Source: Streptococcus mitis
Lineage (GTDB): Bacteria > Bacillota > Bacilli > Lactobacillales > Streptococcaceae
Direction of reading: 5' to 3'
Assembly (NCBI RefSeq): GCF_003943935.1
Contig: NZ_RJOB01000009.1
Span: forward strand, 906-64,905
Length of the DNA: 64,000 bases
The notes below the pieces were generated by a model, which worked only from the letters and a program-made list of their open reading frames with translations, was not told the DNA's origin and made no database searches. Positions 18,857-29,289 of this stretch are shown piece after piece; within the stretch, counting starts at the first letter, position 1; each line of letters starts with the position of its first letter. A program made the translations under genes and the position numbers.

Positions 18857-20683
18857 TTAATTTTTTAATTCTGCTAAATCGTTGTTAGCAAGAGCTGCTT
18901 CGACATCCGCACGGTAGCCTGCTTTTTCATCTTCTGTCCAGTCATAGAATCGTCCCATTTCATCCAAAACTGGCTCAACGATGCTGTCCAAGCTATCACG
19001 CATGAAAAGCATGTGGTTGGTACGACGAAGGAGGAAGTCAACTGGGCTAAGAGCCAACTCATTGCGCATTGCATAGTGAAGAGACAAGGTGTCCGCCAAG
19101 CTGAGTCCTGGCGCTTGTTCCAAACTGTGAGCAAGGGCAAAGACTTTCGGTGCATTTGAACCGTAAAGATTTGCCAGATAGTGAGCTTCCTTGCTATCCA
19201 ATCCACGTGAAACTCCAAGTTGCGCAAAGGCTTCGATTTCTGAGTCCACATTTGCTGGGTTCAATTCCCCACCTGAAACAGGGTAAGTCTTAGAGTTGAT
19301 GAGTTTAAAGCTGCGATCAAATTCTGCTTTAAGGATATCAACCACGCGCTCCATAGCCCCTTCAGCCATCTTACGGTAGTCTGTGATTTTACCACCAGCA
19401 AGGGTCAAAAGGCCATTGTCATCACGATCCAAGCTCGAACCACGAGAAACTGCAGATGGATCCAAATGTTTCTCAGAGGTACTGCTTTCAAGCTTGCTGA
19501 CAGCAGACTCAACATCTTCACGCGTTTTTTCTTTCGATAGATAAGCTTCGACAGTCGCAATCAAGGTATTGAAGCTTTCATCGCTAATAGTGCCGTTATT
19601 TCCTCCATTGTAGTCAGAAGCGCTATTACCTGCAATCAATGGACGAAGACCTGCCCAGCTGCTTTCGATATCATCAATGGTAATGTTAGCTTCTGGGAAG
19701 CGGTTGTTGACAATGCCAAGTAGATAATCTACATCTTCCTGAGTCACTTTTGGATGTTCCAAATCACCTGTGTAGTCTGTATCCGTTGTACCAAAGTAAG
19801 TCTTGTTTTCACGTGGGAGAACAAAGACCATACGACCGTCACCCAAACCTGTGTCAAAGTAAACTGGCTGTGACACCTTGATCTTGCTTGAATCCACTAC
19901 CAAGTGAACTCCCTTAGTTGGACGCATTTGTGAGAATTGTGTTCCCTTATTAGACAAATTGCGCACCTGGTCGCTCCAAGGACCTGTTGTGTTGATCACC
20001 AGACGGGCCTTGATTTCAAATACTTGGTCTGTCAACAAATCATGAGCTACAACACCTGTAATCTTGCCACTTTCGTCAAAGAGGAAGCCTTCTGCCTTCA
20101 CGTGGTTGGCAATGAGGGCACCGTCTTGGTTGGCACGTTTGATATTTTCAATCACGAGACGCGCATCGTTGTTACGGAAGTCAAGGTAAACCCCACCTCC
20201 TACCAAGCCTTCTTTCTTCAAGTTTGGCTGGCGTTCCAAGACTTCTTCCTTGCTCAAAACCTTGTTTGCAGCTGGTGTGTTGTTAACTCCGGCCAAAAGA
20301 TCGTACAAGTCCATAGCTACTTTAAGACGGAAGAGGCTAAAGGTCGCTCCATCTTCATCGTAAACTGGCAAGAGCATTGGGTCTGGTTTTGGAATATGTG
20401 GTGCGATTTGTTGAACTACTGCACGTTCAGAAACCGTATCTGACACCACTTCCACGTCGAATTGTTTGAGGTAACGAAGACCTCCGTGAACCAATTTTGT
20501 TGAACGGCTAGATGTTCCTTCTGCGAAGTCCTGCATTTCAATCAAACCAGTCTCAAGACCGCTAGCTGCCGCTTGCAAGGCTACACCAGCCCCTGTGATC
20601 CCCCCACCGATAATCAAGAGGTCCAGGGTACGTTCCTGCATTTTTTTAATTGATAATTCACGTGTTTTCTTTGAAAATTCCAT
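18857..20683 (-). CDS. glpO: Alpha-glycerophosphate oxidase GlpO
   Basis: 608 residues, the usual length for streptococcal GlpO. N-terminal FAD-binding fold LLIIGGGITGAGVALQAAASG with following GTSSRSTKLVHGGLRYLKQF. The insert of about 50 residues near 370-420 is typical of oxidase rather than dehydrogenase forms. It oxidises glycerol-3-phosphate to DHAP with O2, making H2O2. Lies 41 bp after glpK. Confidence 0.96.
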   Translation of the reverse strand: MEFSKKTRELSIKKMQERTLDLLIIGGGITGAGVALQAAASGLETGLIEMQDFAEGTSSRSTKLVHGGLRYLKQFDVEVVSDTVSERAVVQQIAPHIPKPDPMLLPVYDEDGATFSLFRLKVAMDLYDLLAGVNNTPAANKVLSKEEVLERQPNLKKEGLVGGGVYLDFRNNDARLVIENIKRANQDGALIANHVKAEGFLFDESGKITGVVAHDLLTDQVFEIKARLVINTTGPWSDQVRNLSNKGTQFSQMRPTKGVHLVVDSSKIKVSQPVYFDTGLGDGRMVFVLPRENKTYFGTTDTDYTGDLEHPKVTQEDVDYLLGIVNNRFPEANITIDDIESSWAGLRPLIAGNSASDYNGGNNGTISDESFNTLIATVEAYLSKEKTREDVESAVSKLESSTSEKHLDPSAVSRGSSLDRDDNGLLTLAGGKITDYRKMAEGAMERVVDILKAEFDRSFKLINSKTYPVSGGELNPANVDSEIEAFAQLGVSRGLDSKEAHYLANLYGSNAPKVFALAHSLEQAPGLSLADTLSLHYAMRNELALSPVDFLLRRTNHMLFMRDSLDSIVEPVLDEMGRFYDWTEDEKAGYRADVEAALANNDLAELKN

Positions 20684-20724
20684 ATTTACACACTTTCTAA
20701 CTGAGTCGCTTTATTCTTTCAGTA

Positions 20725-22245
<1,521 letters not shown>

Positions 22246-22284
22246 TCATAATGATCTTGAGGATGTCTCCTCTTTACACTAACT

Positions 22285-22308
22285 AGTATACAAAATAAAG
22301 CGCTTTCT
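22285..22308 (-). promoter_or_regulatory. glpK promoter region with cre-like site
   Basis: Minus strand: AGAAAGCGCTTTAT (22308-22295) has the palindromic cre core AAAGCGCTTT (three mismatches at the ends). It is followed by -10 TATACT (22290-22285). Position over the -35 area suggests CcpA repression. Confidence 0.55.
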
Positions 22309-22365
22309 TGTTTATCAACTTTTTTTAATTTTTAAAAAAATGTGAGGAGATTGTGTAAATTTCAC

Positions 22366-22392
22366 AAAAAAGACCTGGAAGCACCAAGTCTT
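22366..22392 (-). terminator. Terminator of the Mga-like gene
   Basis: Stem AAGACTTGG/CCAGGTCTT (one G-U pair) with a UUUUUU tail, directly after the stop codon. Confidence 0.75.
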
Positions 22393-23820
22393 TTAAGTGA
22401 ATAATAACTGACGAATCGCTGCCAAATCCTCCATATCCAAGTCGTTTTTTAAATAATAGACTGGTGTCTGTTCCTTCTTATGAATCGGGTTATTGGTAAC
22501 CAGCAAATCATAATGCCGAGTTCGGTCATAAGCTTCAATAGTAATGAAACGATTGTATTCCAAATACCGTTTCAAAATGGCTACCATTCTTGAAAAGACA
22601 AGAAAACCAGATGTCAAATCCAGACCAATCCGCATATGCTGGCCACCATTTTCAGCCATATATTCGATTAACTGCAGCCATTCCCAGAGAATTTTCTTAT
22701 CCAAATCCGTCCCCTGCTGAAAGGCAGGTAAGGCATGAAAAATCTCCGCCGCCGTCTCCTTAAAATCATGTTCCATCAACAAATAAGGATGACGATTCTC
22801 TGTCTGGTATCTGTACTGATCCTGTAAAATATAGCCCTTGTATAGATAAACTTGACCACAAAGCTGACTAAGTTCATAGGTGACATGGTCCTCTGTATAA
22901 TCACCCAGCAGCTCCTCTTTCTTCATTTCTTGTATCAATTGCGTCAGCAAATCTGCCAACTGCCCTCCAAAACCAAGAATATACTCCATTGTATGAAGAG
23001 GAAGAATACGATGAGATAGGAGGAAAGAGAAGAATATCATCATCTCCCCATCCTCAGTTCCTAGAGGAAGGTGTTGACCAGCAAAAAAGGACGGAGCCTT
23101 TCTCAGCAAACGAAGGTAGAAAATATTGTCAAAATACCCTCGCATTTTCTCTTCTATGACTTGGAACTGACAGGCATTGACCCGTAGACGTTGTTGACTG
23201 ATGTGAGCCCAGAGAACCAGGTCCAATTTCTGCCCCGAAGACAAGCTTGCACCGCAGATTTCCTCTAAACTGGCAATCTCCTGCTTTCTCTCTGGCTTCT
23301 GCATGTGGCCTTCCCACTCCTGACTGGACCAAACCTTGCGGAAAAGACAGAAATAGAAGTAACGAATCTGATGCTCTGGACCTCGCCAACGGCCATTTTG
23401 GATGGATAAGTCAAATTCTGACAAAATCTGATTTAAACTAGCCAAGTGGCGACCAAGCGTAGCTTCACTAATCATCAATTCTTGAGCCAGCTGATGGGCT
23501 AAAAACTGTTGGTGATAGAGAAGATAAACAAGAATATGGTATTTAACAGCGTTCTCCAAAAACAGGCTCCGAATCTCTCTCCCCTTGGTAGCCGCACCGA
23601 TTGACAGACGCAGATTTTCATCTTCTAAGGAGATGTTCATCTCTAAACCACTGTCCAAAGTCTTGTCATTGAGCAGGGTGACATATTTGGTTAGGGTTGC
23701 TTTTGAAAATCCTGTTTCCTCCATTACAGCCTTGACGGTCGTCTGAGACTCTTGTAATAGAAAGGAAAGGATTGAAAATTGGCCAGATTCAGCCTTTTCC
23801 ATCAAGTCTCCTAAATACAT
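22393..23820 (-). CDS. Mga-type helix-turn-helix transcriptional regulator
   Basis: 475 residues. Two N-terminal helix-turn-helix regions: [23 protein letters not shown] (about 29-51) and [21 protein letters not shown] (about 107-127). A central PRD/Mga-like helical region and a C-terminal EIIB-like alpha/beta segment ([25 protein letters not shown]) follow. This architecture is that of the Mga/RofA/AtxA virulence regulators. Start ATG 23820 (AAGGGG upstream) or 23802 (AGGAGA upstream) are both plausible. It lies between glpK and the divergent hslO, so glp control is conceivable, but targets cannot be read from sequence. Confidence 0.85.
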   Translation of the reverse strand: MYLGDLMEKAESGQFSILSFLLQESQTTVKAVMEETGFSKATLTKYVTLLNDKTLDSGLEMNISLEDENLRLSIGAATKGREIRSLFLENAVKYHILVYLLYHQQFLAHQLAQELMISEATLGRHLASLNQILSEFDLSIQNGRWRGPEHQIRYFYFCLFRKVWSSQEWEGHMQKPERKQEIASLEEICGASLSSGQKLDLVLWAHISQQRLRVNACQFQVIEEKMRGYFDNIFYLRLLRKAPSFFAGQHLPLGTEDGEMMIFFSFLLSHRILPLHTMEYILGFGGQLADLLTQLIQEMKKEELLGDYTEDHVTYELSQLCGQVYLYKGYILQDQYRYQTENRHPYLLMEHDFKETAAEIFHALPAFQQGTDLDKKILWEWLQLIEYMAENGGQHMRIGLDLTSGFLVFSRMVAILKRYLEYNRFITIEAYDRTRHYDLLVTNNPIHKKEQTPVYYLKNDLDMEDLAAIRQLLFT

Positions 23821-23984
23821 TTGTTACCCCTTTCATGTTCTACCTTAAGCATAGCATAAATCTTACAAATGCTGAAATAATCTGTTTCTCTTTTTATTTC
23901 CCTGCTAAATTCCCAGTCCATTATCCTGAAAATCAGCAAACACACGGCTCCCCCTTTGGGCATTTTTATGCTAAAATAGTAGCT

Positions 23985-24857
23985 ATGGATAAAATTATTA
24001 AAACTATATCAGAAAGCGGATCCTTTCGTGCTTTTGTCCTTGATAGCACAGAAACCGTCCGCACTGCTCAAGAAAAACACCAAACCCAAGCTAGCTCAAC
24101 TGTAGCGCTTGGTCGAACTCTTATCGCTAGCCAGATTCTCGCAGCCAATGAAAAAGGAAATACCAAACTAACAGTTAAGGTGCTGGGATCTAGCTCCCTA
24201 GGTGCCATCATCACCGTCGCTGATACCAAGGGGAATGTCAAAGGATACGTTCAAAATCCTGGTGTCGACATCAAAAAGACTGCAACTGGTGAAGTCCTAG
24301 TCGGACCTTTTGTTGGAAACGGCCAATTCCTCGTCATCACAGACTACGGCATTGGAAATCCTTACAACTCTATGACTCCCCTCATCTCTGGAGAAATCGG
24401 TGAAGACCTGGCCTTTTACCTGACTGAAAGCCAACAGACTCCTTCAGCAGTCGGTCTCAATGTCCTTTTAGACGAAGAAGACAAGGTCAAGGTTGCAGGT
24501 GGTTTCCTAGTTCAAGTCTTGCCAGGAGCCAAGGAAGAAGAGATTGCCCGCTTTGAAAAACGCATCCAAGAAATGCCAGCTATCTCAACGCTTCTCGAAA
24601 GTGAAGACCATATCGAATCCCTTCTCAAGGCAATCTACGGTGACGAAGCCTACAAGCGTCTATCTGAAGAAGAAATCCGTTTCCAATGTGACTGTAGTCA
24701 TGAACGCTTTATGAACGCTCTTGCCAGCCTTCCAAACTCAGACTTGCAGGAAATGAAAGAGGAAGACCACGGGGCTGAAATCACTTGTCAATTCTGCCAA
24801 ACAACTTACAACTTTGATGAAAACGACCTGGAGGAACTCATTCGTGACAAATCTTAA
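23985..24857 (+). CDS. hslO: Hsp33 redox-regulated chaperone
   Basis: 290 residues from ATG 23985 ([17 protein letters not shown]); the in-frame TTG far upstream (23772) would run antisense through the Mga gene's start. C-terminal redox zinc switch [10 protein letters not shown] and CQFCQTTY, giving the CxC...CxxC set. On oxidative stress zinc is released and the holdase unfolds. The TGCTAAAAT extended -10 (23969-23977) is so close that the mRNA may lack a leader and no Shine-Dalgarno is visible. The 3' end overlaps dusB by 14 bp. Confidence 0.95.
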   Translation: MDKIIKTISESGSFRAFVLDSTETVRTAQEKHQTQASSTVALGRTLIASQILAANEKGNTKLTVKVLGSSSLGAIITVADTKGNVKGYVQNPGVDIKKTATGEVLVGPFVGNGQFLVITDYGIGNPYNSMTPLISGEIGEDLAFYLTESQQTPSAVGLNVLLDEEDKVKVAGGFLVQVLPGAKEEEIARFEKRIQEMPAISTLLESEDHIESLLKAIYGDEAYKRLSEEEIRFQCDCSHERFMNALASLPNSDLQEMKEEDHGAEITCQFCQTTYNFDENDLEELIRDKS

Positions 24858-25824
24858 TACACCTTTTATGATTGGCAATGTTGAGATTCCCAATCGTACC
24901 GTTCTAGCGCCCATGGCCGGTGTGACTAACTCTGCCTTTCGTACCATCGCAAAGGAGCTCGGAGCTGGACTCGTTGTCATGGAAATGGTCTCTGACAAGG
25001 GAATCCAATACAACAACGAAAAAACCCTGCACATGCTTCATATCGATGAAGGCGAAAACCCTGTTTCTATCCAACTCTTTGGTAGTGATGAAGACAGCCT
25101 CGCACGCGCAGCAGAATTTATCCAAGAAAACACTAAGACCGATATCGTGGATATCAACATGGGCTGCCCAGTTAACAAAATCGTGAAGAACGAAGCTGGA
25201 GCTATGTGGCTCAAGGACCCAGACAAAATCTACTCTATCATCAACAAGGTCCAATCTGTCCTTGATATCCCCCTTACTGTCAAAATGCGTACCGGCTGGG
25301 CTGACCCATCACTTGCAGTAGAAAATGCCCTCGCCGCTGAAGCTGCAGGTGTTTCTGCCCTTGCCATGCATGGACGTACCCGTGAACAAATGTACACTGG
25401 TCACGCTGACCTTGAGACCCTTCACAAGGTCGCTCAAGCTTTGACCAAGATTCCATTTATCGCCAACGGTGACATCCGTACAGTTCAAGAAGCCAAACAG
25501 CGTATCGAAGAAGTCGGTGCTGACGCAGTCATGATTGGCCGCGCAGCTATGGGAAATCCATACCTCTTCAACCAAATCAACCACTACTTTGAAACAGGAG
25601 AAATCCTCCCTGATTTGACTTTTGAGGACAAGATGAAAATCGCCTACGAGCACTTGAAACGCTTGATTAACCTCAAAGGGGAAAATGTCGCAGTTCGTGA
25701 ATTCCGTGGCCTCGCTCCTCACTACCTCCGTGGAACATCTGGCGCTGCCAAACTTCGCGGAGCTATTTCACAAGCTAGCACCCTAGCAGAGATTGAGGCT
25801 CTCTTGCAGTTAGATAAGGCTTAA
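24844..25824 (+). CDS. dusB: tRNA-dihydrouridine synthase DusB
   Basis: 326 residues from GTG 24844 (RBS GGAGG at 24830-24834, inside hslO). FMN-binding TIM barrel: [33 protein letters not shown] with the catalytic Cys, [22 protein letters not shown] and [15 protein letters not shown]. It reduces uridine in the tRNA D-loop. The upstream in-frame ATG at 24814 would add ten residues without a better RBS. Confidence 0.96.
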   Translation: MTNLNTPFMIGNVEIPNRTVLAPMAGVTNSAFRTIAKELGAGLVVMEMVSDKGIQYNNEKTLHMLHIDEGENPVSIQLFGSDEDSLARAAEFIQENTKTDIVDINMGCPVNKIVKNEAGAMWLKDPDKIYSIINKVQSVLDIPLTVKMRTGWADPSLAVENALAAEAAGVSALAMHGRTREQMYTGHADLETLHKVAQALTKIPFIANGDIRTVQEAKQRIEEVGADAVMIGRAAMGNPYLFNQINHYFETGEILPDLTFEDKMKIAYEHLKRLINLKGENVAVREFRGLAPHYLRGTSGAAKLRGAISQASTLAEIEALLQLDKA

Positions 25825-25825
25825 A

Positions 25826-26377
25826 ATGATTCATACTGCTCTACTGATTATCGATATGCAAAAAGCATTTGATAGACCTATTTGGGGAGAACGAAACAAT
25901 CCTCAAGCTGAACATCAAGCATTGAGGATACTGGGATACTTTCGTAAACACGGTCTTCCAGTCTTACACATTCAACACATATCTGACAATCCCCAGTCGC
26001 AATTTCATAACAAACAAAATCAAGAGTTTAAAAGTGGATTTGAACCAGTTGCTTCCGAACCTGTCTTTCAAAAAACGGTTAATAGCGCCTTTATTGGAAC
26101 AAATCTTGAAACATATTTACGAAAAAATCAGATTTGTCATTTAGTCCTTGCTGGTCTGACTCTGCCTCATTGTGTATCTACTACGACACGAATGGCAGCA
26201 AATCTTGGTTTTGAAGTCACTTTACTAGCAGATGCTACTGCCAGTTTTACCCTAGCTAACAAAAACGGTCAAGTCATCTCTCCTGATACTATCCATGAAA
26301 TTAATCTCCTTTCTCTACAAGATGAGTTTGCTCAAATTCTTACTACAGAAGAATTTTTAACCCAAGTACAAGTATAA
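25826..26377 (+). CDS. Isochorismatase-like cysteine hydrolase
   Basis: 183 residues, ATG 1 bp after the dusB stop. Catalytic triad features: Asp in ALLIIDMQKAFD, a lysine in FQKTVNSAFIGT, and Cys in LTLPHCVSTTTRMAANLGF followed by LLADATASF. This superfamily includes nicotinamidases, isochorismatases and N-carbamoyl amide hydrolases; the sequence does not decide the substrate. The NAD-salvage genes 1.3 kb away make a nicotinamide-related substrate worth considering, but the gene lies in the hslO-dusB run. Confidence 0.85.
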   Translation: MIHTALLIIDMQKAFDRPIWGERNNPQAEHQALRILGYFRKHGLPVLHIQHISDNPQSQFHNKQNQEFKSGFEPVASEPVFQKTVNSAFIGTNLETYLRKNQICHLVLAGLTLPHCVSTTTRMAANLGFEVTLLADATASFTLANKNGQVISPDTIHEINLLSLQDEFAQILTTEEFLTQVQV

Positions 26378-26380
26378 AAT

Positions 26381-26414
26381 AATCCGTCAACTCTTATTGA
26401 GCTGACGGATTTTC
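26381..26414. terminator. Terminator between the hydrolase and lipoprotein genes
   Basis: Stem AATCCGTCA/TGACGGATT with inner CTC/GAG pairs, then TTTT. It can serve both converging genes. Confidence 0.85.
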
Positions 26415-26446
26415 TGTAATTGTAAAAATTCAAATACTGATTGTTA

Positions 26447-27145
26447 TTATTGACTCAAAGCAACACTAGAAACCTTACCATCCGCTCCTGTTGTAATTTG
26501 GATGACTTTTCCTCCACCGATTTTGGCATTATACTTGCCATCGTCAAGAGTATAAGAGTAGCCTCTGATAGAGTAGTTTTCTTTCTTTCCATCAGCAGAT
26601 TCTACTGTGAATTGACCTCCTGATGAAACTGTGATGGTTTCGCCATTGGCTCCCTTCCAGTTGCCCGCTGCAGCTGAGAAATCACCATCTGCCATAGTTA
26701 AAACACCCTTATAGCGTTTATTTTGCTCTGCTTGTTTGTCTTGAAGTTTGCGGTCAGTTGTAGAATCATAGCTTGATTGATTAGACTGAGCTTGAGGAGC
26801 CTGTTTAGTTGAAGAAGCCTGAACAGGAGTTTTTTGACTAGCTGCTTGTTGATTAGACACCTCTTGACCTTGTCTTTGCTCTGGTGCAGGTGCCGCTTGT
26901 GACGGTGTCGCAGTTGCTGAAGATTGATCAGTAGACGCCTTAGTCTTTTCAGATGAAGCTGAACTTGAGGACTTCTGAGTCTTGCTTTCTTTGCTAGAAG
27001 AATCTACTTTAGAATTTGATGATTGGCTTGTCTTAGCAGAACTGCTTGCTTGAGTTGTTTCTTTTTTATTTCCACAAGCTCCTAATAGCAAGGTAGAAGC
27101 CAATACAGTTGCTGCCATCAATTTGATATAGATTTTCTTTTTCAT
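26447..27145 (-). CDS. DUF6287-type lipoprotein with Ser/Gln-rich linker
   Basis: 232 residues. Lipoprotein signal peptide with lipobox LLGAC (Cys24). Residues about 30-145 are a low-complexity linker rich in Ser, Gln, Ala and Lys, as in surface tethers. The C-terminal domain of about 85 residues (LTMADGDFSAAAGNWKGANG, SYTLDDGKYNAKIGGG) resembles streptococcal DUF6287 domains. Function unknown. Its promoter carries a candidate WalR site, suggesting cell-wall-stress control. Confidence 0.85.
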   Translation of the reverse strand: MKKKIYIKLMAATVLASTLLLGACGNKKETTQASSSAKTSQSSNSKVDSSSKESKTQKSSSSASSEKTKASTDQSSATATPSQAAPAPEQRQGQEVSNQQAASQKTPVQASSTKQAPQAQSNQSSYDSTTDRKLQDKQAEQNKRYKGVLTMADGDFSAAAGNWKGANGETITVSSGGQFTVESADGKKENYSIRGYSYTLDDGKYNAKIGGGKVIQITTGADGKVSSVALSQ

Positions 27146-27190
27146 TTTTCTACTCCTTTGTAACGTTTTTGAAATATTAAGAAATCTTTT

Positions 27191-27228
27191 TGTAATATAA
27201 TTGTAACATTATAGTTTAAATATGTCAA
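27191..27228 (-). promoter_or_regulatory. Promoter of the DUF6287 lipoprotein with reversed WalR-like box
   Basis: Minus strand: TTGACA (27228-27223), 17-bp spacer, TACAAT (27205-27200). On the plus strand TGTAAT-N5-TGTAAC (27191-27207) matches the WalR/VicR direct-repeat consensus and overlaps the -10, in the orientation opposite to the gene. Confidence 0.6.
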
Positions 27229-27351
27229 CAATTTATCTAAACTATTTTAAAAATCTCACATCATTTAGATACATTTACTCCTCCTACTCTTTTATTCGTA
27301 ATAAAACAGAAAAACAGGAGATTTTCCTGTTAAAAATTTGAATTTGTTTTG

Positions 27352-27389
27352 TGTAATCGCTTGCATTGTTTTAGACAAAGGAATATAAT
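27352..27389 (+). promoter_or_regulatory. Promoter with overlapping cre (CcpA) site
   Basis: TTGCAT (27361-27366), 17-bp spacer, TATAAT (27384-27389). TGTAATCGCTTGCA (27352-27365) matches the cre consensus TGWAANCGNTNWCA at all but one position and covers the -35. Confidence 0.75.
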
Positions 27390-27422
27390 AACATTGAAAT
27401 ATGATATTGGAGGTGTAGACTT

Positions 27423-27653
27423 ATGTTAAGCAAATATTACAAGTATCTTCCTGGGTTGATTTTGGGAGCTATTTGCTCTTATGAAACAGCCACTTACTAT
27501 GCGCGAACTGCTTTTGATGTCTTCTATCTGACTACAAGCTTTATGATTGTCTACATCGCTTTGTTATTTTTACATGAGAACTATCTCAAGTATCGATACA
27601 AAGACTTTTTTACTCACCTGTTGAGCAATTCTAAGAAAGATAGCCACCTATAA
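27423..27653 (+). CDS. Small membrane protein, unknown function (76 aa)
   Basis: 76 residues with a good RBS (GGAGGTG) and a strong promoter. Two hydrophobic helices (YLPGLILGAICSYETA and VFYLTTSFMIVYIALLFLH) followed by a basic, aromatic tail (KYRYKDFFTHLL). I do not recognise the family. The overlapping cre site suggests repression when preferred sugar is present. It stands alone between convergent terminators. Confidence 0.75.
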   Translation: MLSKYYKYLPGLILGAICSYETATYYARTAFDVFYLTTSFMIVYIALLFLHENYLKYRYKDFFTHLLSNSKKDSHL

Positions 27654-27690
27654 AAGCAGTCACAACACAAAACCATCTCATGATGGTACA

Positions 27691-27726
27691 TAAAGAGGTC
27701 AGGAACTTTGTCCCGACCTCGCTTTT
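27691..27726. terminator. Bidirectional terminator between the small membrane protein and nrtR
   Basis: Stem GAGGTC-AGG/CCC-GACCTC with a T-run on the right and an A-rich left side. Confidence 0.85.
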
Positions 27727-28499
27727 TATTTCAATCGATAGGTTTTTCTTGATTTCTTTTTAGGCACTCGTTTGAGTCCGACTTCTTCTACATATTCGCC
27801 GTATTTTACGAGAAAGTTATTGCTGACGATTGGACGACCTGGGTTGATAAGATTGACCAGTTCGGTTCCTTCATATACAGTGAACTCCTCCTCCAGCAGA
27901 TAAAGGAAGGTCGGGTTCCAGTCGAGACGGCCTTTGATTCGTTTGATGGATTCTTGGATAATAGCATAATGGTCAAAGGCGAAGGCTTGCTCGTCCAATT
28001 CGACTCCCTCCAAGAAGCATTTGCTCGTCTGAAAATCGACATCTACGAAAACGACATCCTTGGCATCGTCTCCTGCCTGAACGAGGTCTAGGGCGCGACT
28101 AGGCAGATACACCAAATGGGCAATGGTCACCGTCCAGCCCCGTGGGTCACGGCCGGGAGTCGATACGGTCATCAATTGCTCGATTTTTTCCAAAGGAAGA
28201 TCGAGATTGACTTCTTCTCTCACCTCACGCTGGCAGGCATGTGCAGCATCTTCTCCCTTATCCATAAAACCTCCAACCAAGGCCAAACAGTTTTGATAAG
28301 GGTGAGCCTTGCGACGAATCAGCAAGAGCTTGATCTTTCCTTCAACAAAGCAGTAGGCCACCATATCCACTGTCACACTTGGCTTTTCATATTGTGGGAG
28401 CTCCTGCTGGTAGTACCAGTCTAAAAACTCCTCCTGACTGGCATGCATTTCAAAATATTCTCTTTCCGTCATCCCTTCTGGAATCTTTATATCTGCCAT
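27726..28499 (-). CDS. nrtR: NrtR-like Nudix transcriptional regulator of NAD metabolism
   Basis: 257 residues. A Nudix domain (about 40-170) has the box GFMDKGE-x7-REVREEVNL, in which Asn replaces the usual Gly near the end. The C-terminus (about 180-257: DWNPTFLYLLEEEFTVYEGTEL through KKKSRKTYRLK) fits the winged helix of NrtR, which binds ADP-ribose rather than hydrolysing it and represses NAD genes. It is co-transcribed with pnuC (1-bp gap) and nadR, which supports the regulatory reading. A plain Nudix hydrolase is the alternative. Confidence 0.8.
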   Translation of the reverse strand: MADIKIPEGMTEREYFEMHASQEEFLDWYYQQELPQYEKPSVTVDMVAYCFVEGKIKLLLIRRKAHPYQNCLALVGGFMDKGEDAAHACQREVREEVNLDLPLEKIEQLMTVSTPGRDPRGWTVTIAHLVYLPSRALDLVQAGDDAKDVVFVDVDFQTSKCFLEGVELDEQAFAFDHYAIIQESIKRIKGRLDWNPTFLYLLEEEFTVYEGTELVNLINPGRPIVSNNFLVKYGEYVEEVGLKRVPKKKSRKTYRLK

Positions 28500-28500
28500 C

Positions 28501-29280
28501 TTATGACTCCTTTCGAACTGCCTTGGTCCATTGGTACCAACCCACTAGACTATTGAGTGTGTAGACCCAGTACATCCCTTGAATGTGGATATTTTCACCC
28601 CACCAGAGATAAATGCTAAAGAGATTGGTTGCAATCCAGAAAATCCATTGCTCACGGTAGAGACGTGTCATCAAAAGCTGACCAACACCATTGGTCGCAT
28701 CGGTAACACTATCACGGAAAGGGCGAGCACTATGGATACTTTGATAAGCTAAGCCCATACCAATCCAGATGATAGCAGTCAAGGACAAGTACTTGAACCA
28801 ATCAAGAACAGATAATTTCTTAGCTTCAAAGTGAGATTCTTCTACTTTTCCTTGGTCATTAATACGGTTGGACAACCAAGCATAGAGACCAATCGGCTGC
28901 ATGACAAAGAAGTAAACAGTCGTCAAAACTTCACCATAAAAAGTTGCATTCATAGCCAAAATCAAATAGATAGCAGAGTTAATAGCCCCGAAGAGATAAT
29001 TACTTGCACGCCCTTCTGCTACCAAGATAACACAGACAATCCCAGTCCAAGAGGCAAACAAGCTAAGCCAGTCATGACTTTCCGTATTTTGCGTGAATTC
29101 CAAGATCAAGGGAACACCTGACAAGGCGATGAGATATAACCACTGGAAAAGGCTACGGCCCACAAAAAGATCTCTCCAGAGCAGGTTCATGATTCCTGCA
29201 AAGCCAATCTTGCGGGCTTCGGCATGGACATTTTTAAAATTTTCGATAAATTGTGTGATTTTTTCAGTTAGTTTTTTCAT
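28501..29280 (-). CDS. pnuC: Nicotinamide riboside transporter PnuC
   Basis: 259 residues with seven or so membrane segments, including the aromatic PnuC region YAWLSNRINDQGKVEES and the C-terminal WFIATN-like IFWIATNLFSIYLWWGENIH followed by YWVYTLNSLVGWYQWTK. It is a facilitator for nicotinamide riboside, trapped inside by the kinase domain of NadR, encoded 9 bp upstream. Confidence 0.92.
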   Translation of the reverse strand: MKKLTEKITQFIENFKNVHAEARKIGFAGIMNLLWRDLFVGRSLFQWLYLIALSGVPLILEFTQNTESHDWLSLFASWTGIVCVILVAEGRASNYLFGAINSAIYLILAMNATFYGEVLTTVYFFVMQPIGLYAWLSNRINDQGKVEESHFEAKKLSVLDWFKYLSLTAIIWIGMGLAYQSIHSARPFRDSVTDATNGVGQLLMTRLYREQWIFWIATNLFSIYLWWGENIHIQGMYWVYTLNSLVGWYQWTKAVRKES

Positions 29281-29289
29281 ATTTTTCTC

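Noticed and set aside
19937..20443. 168-codon plus-strand open frame
   Set aside because: Antisense to glpO, no RBS or promoter; a shadow frame.
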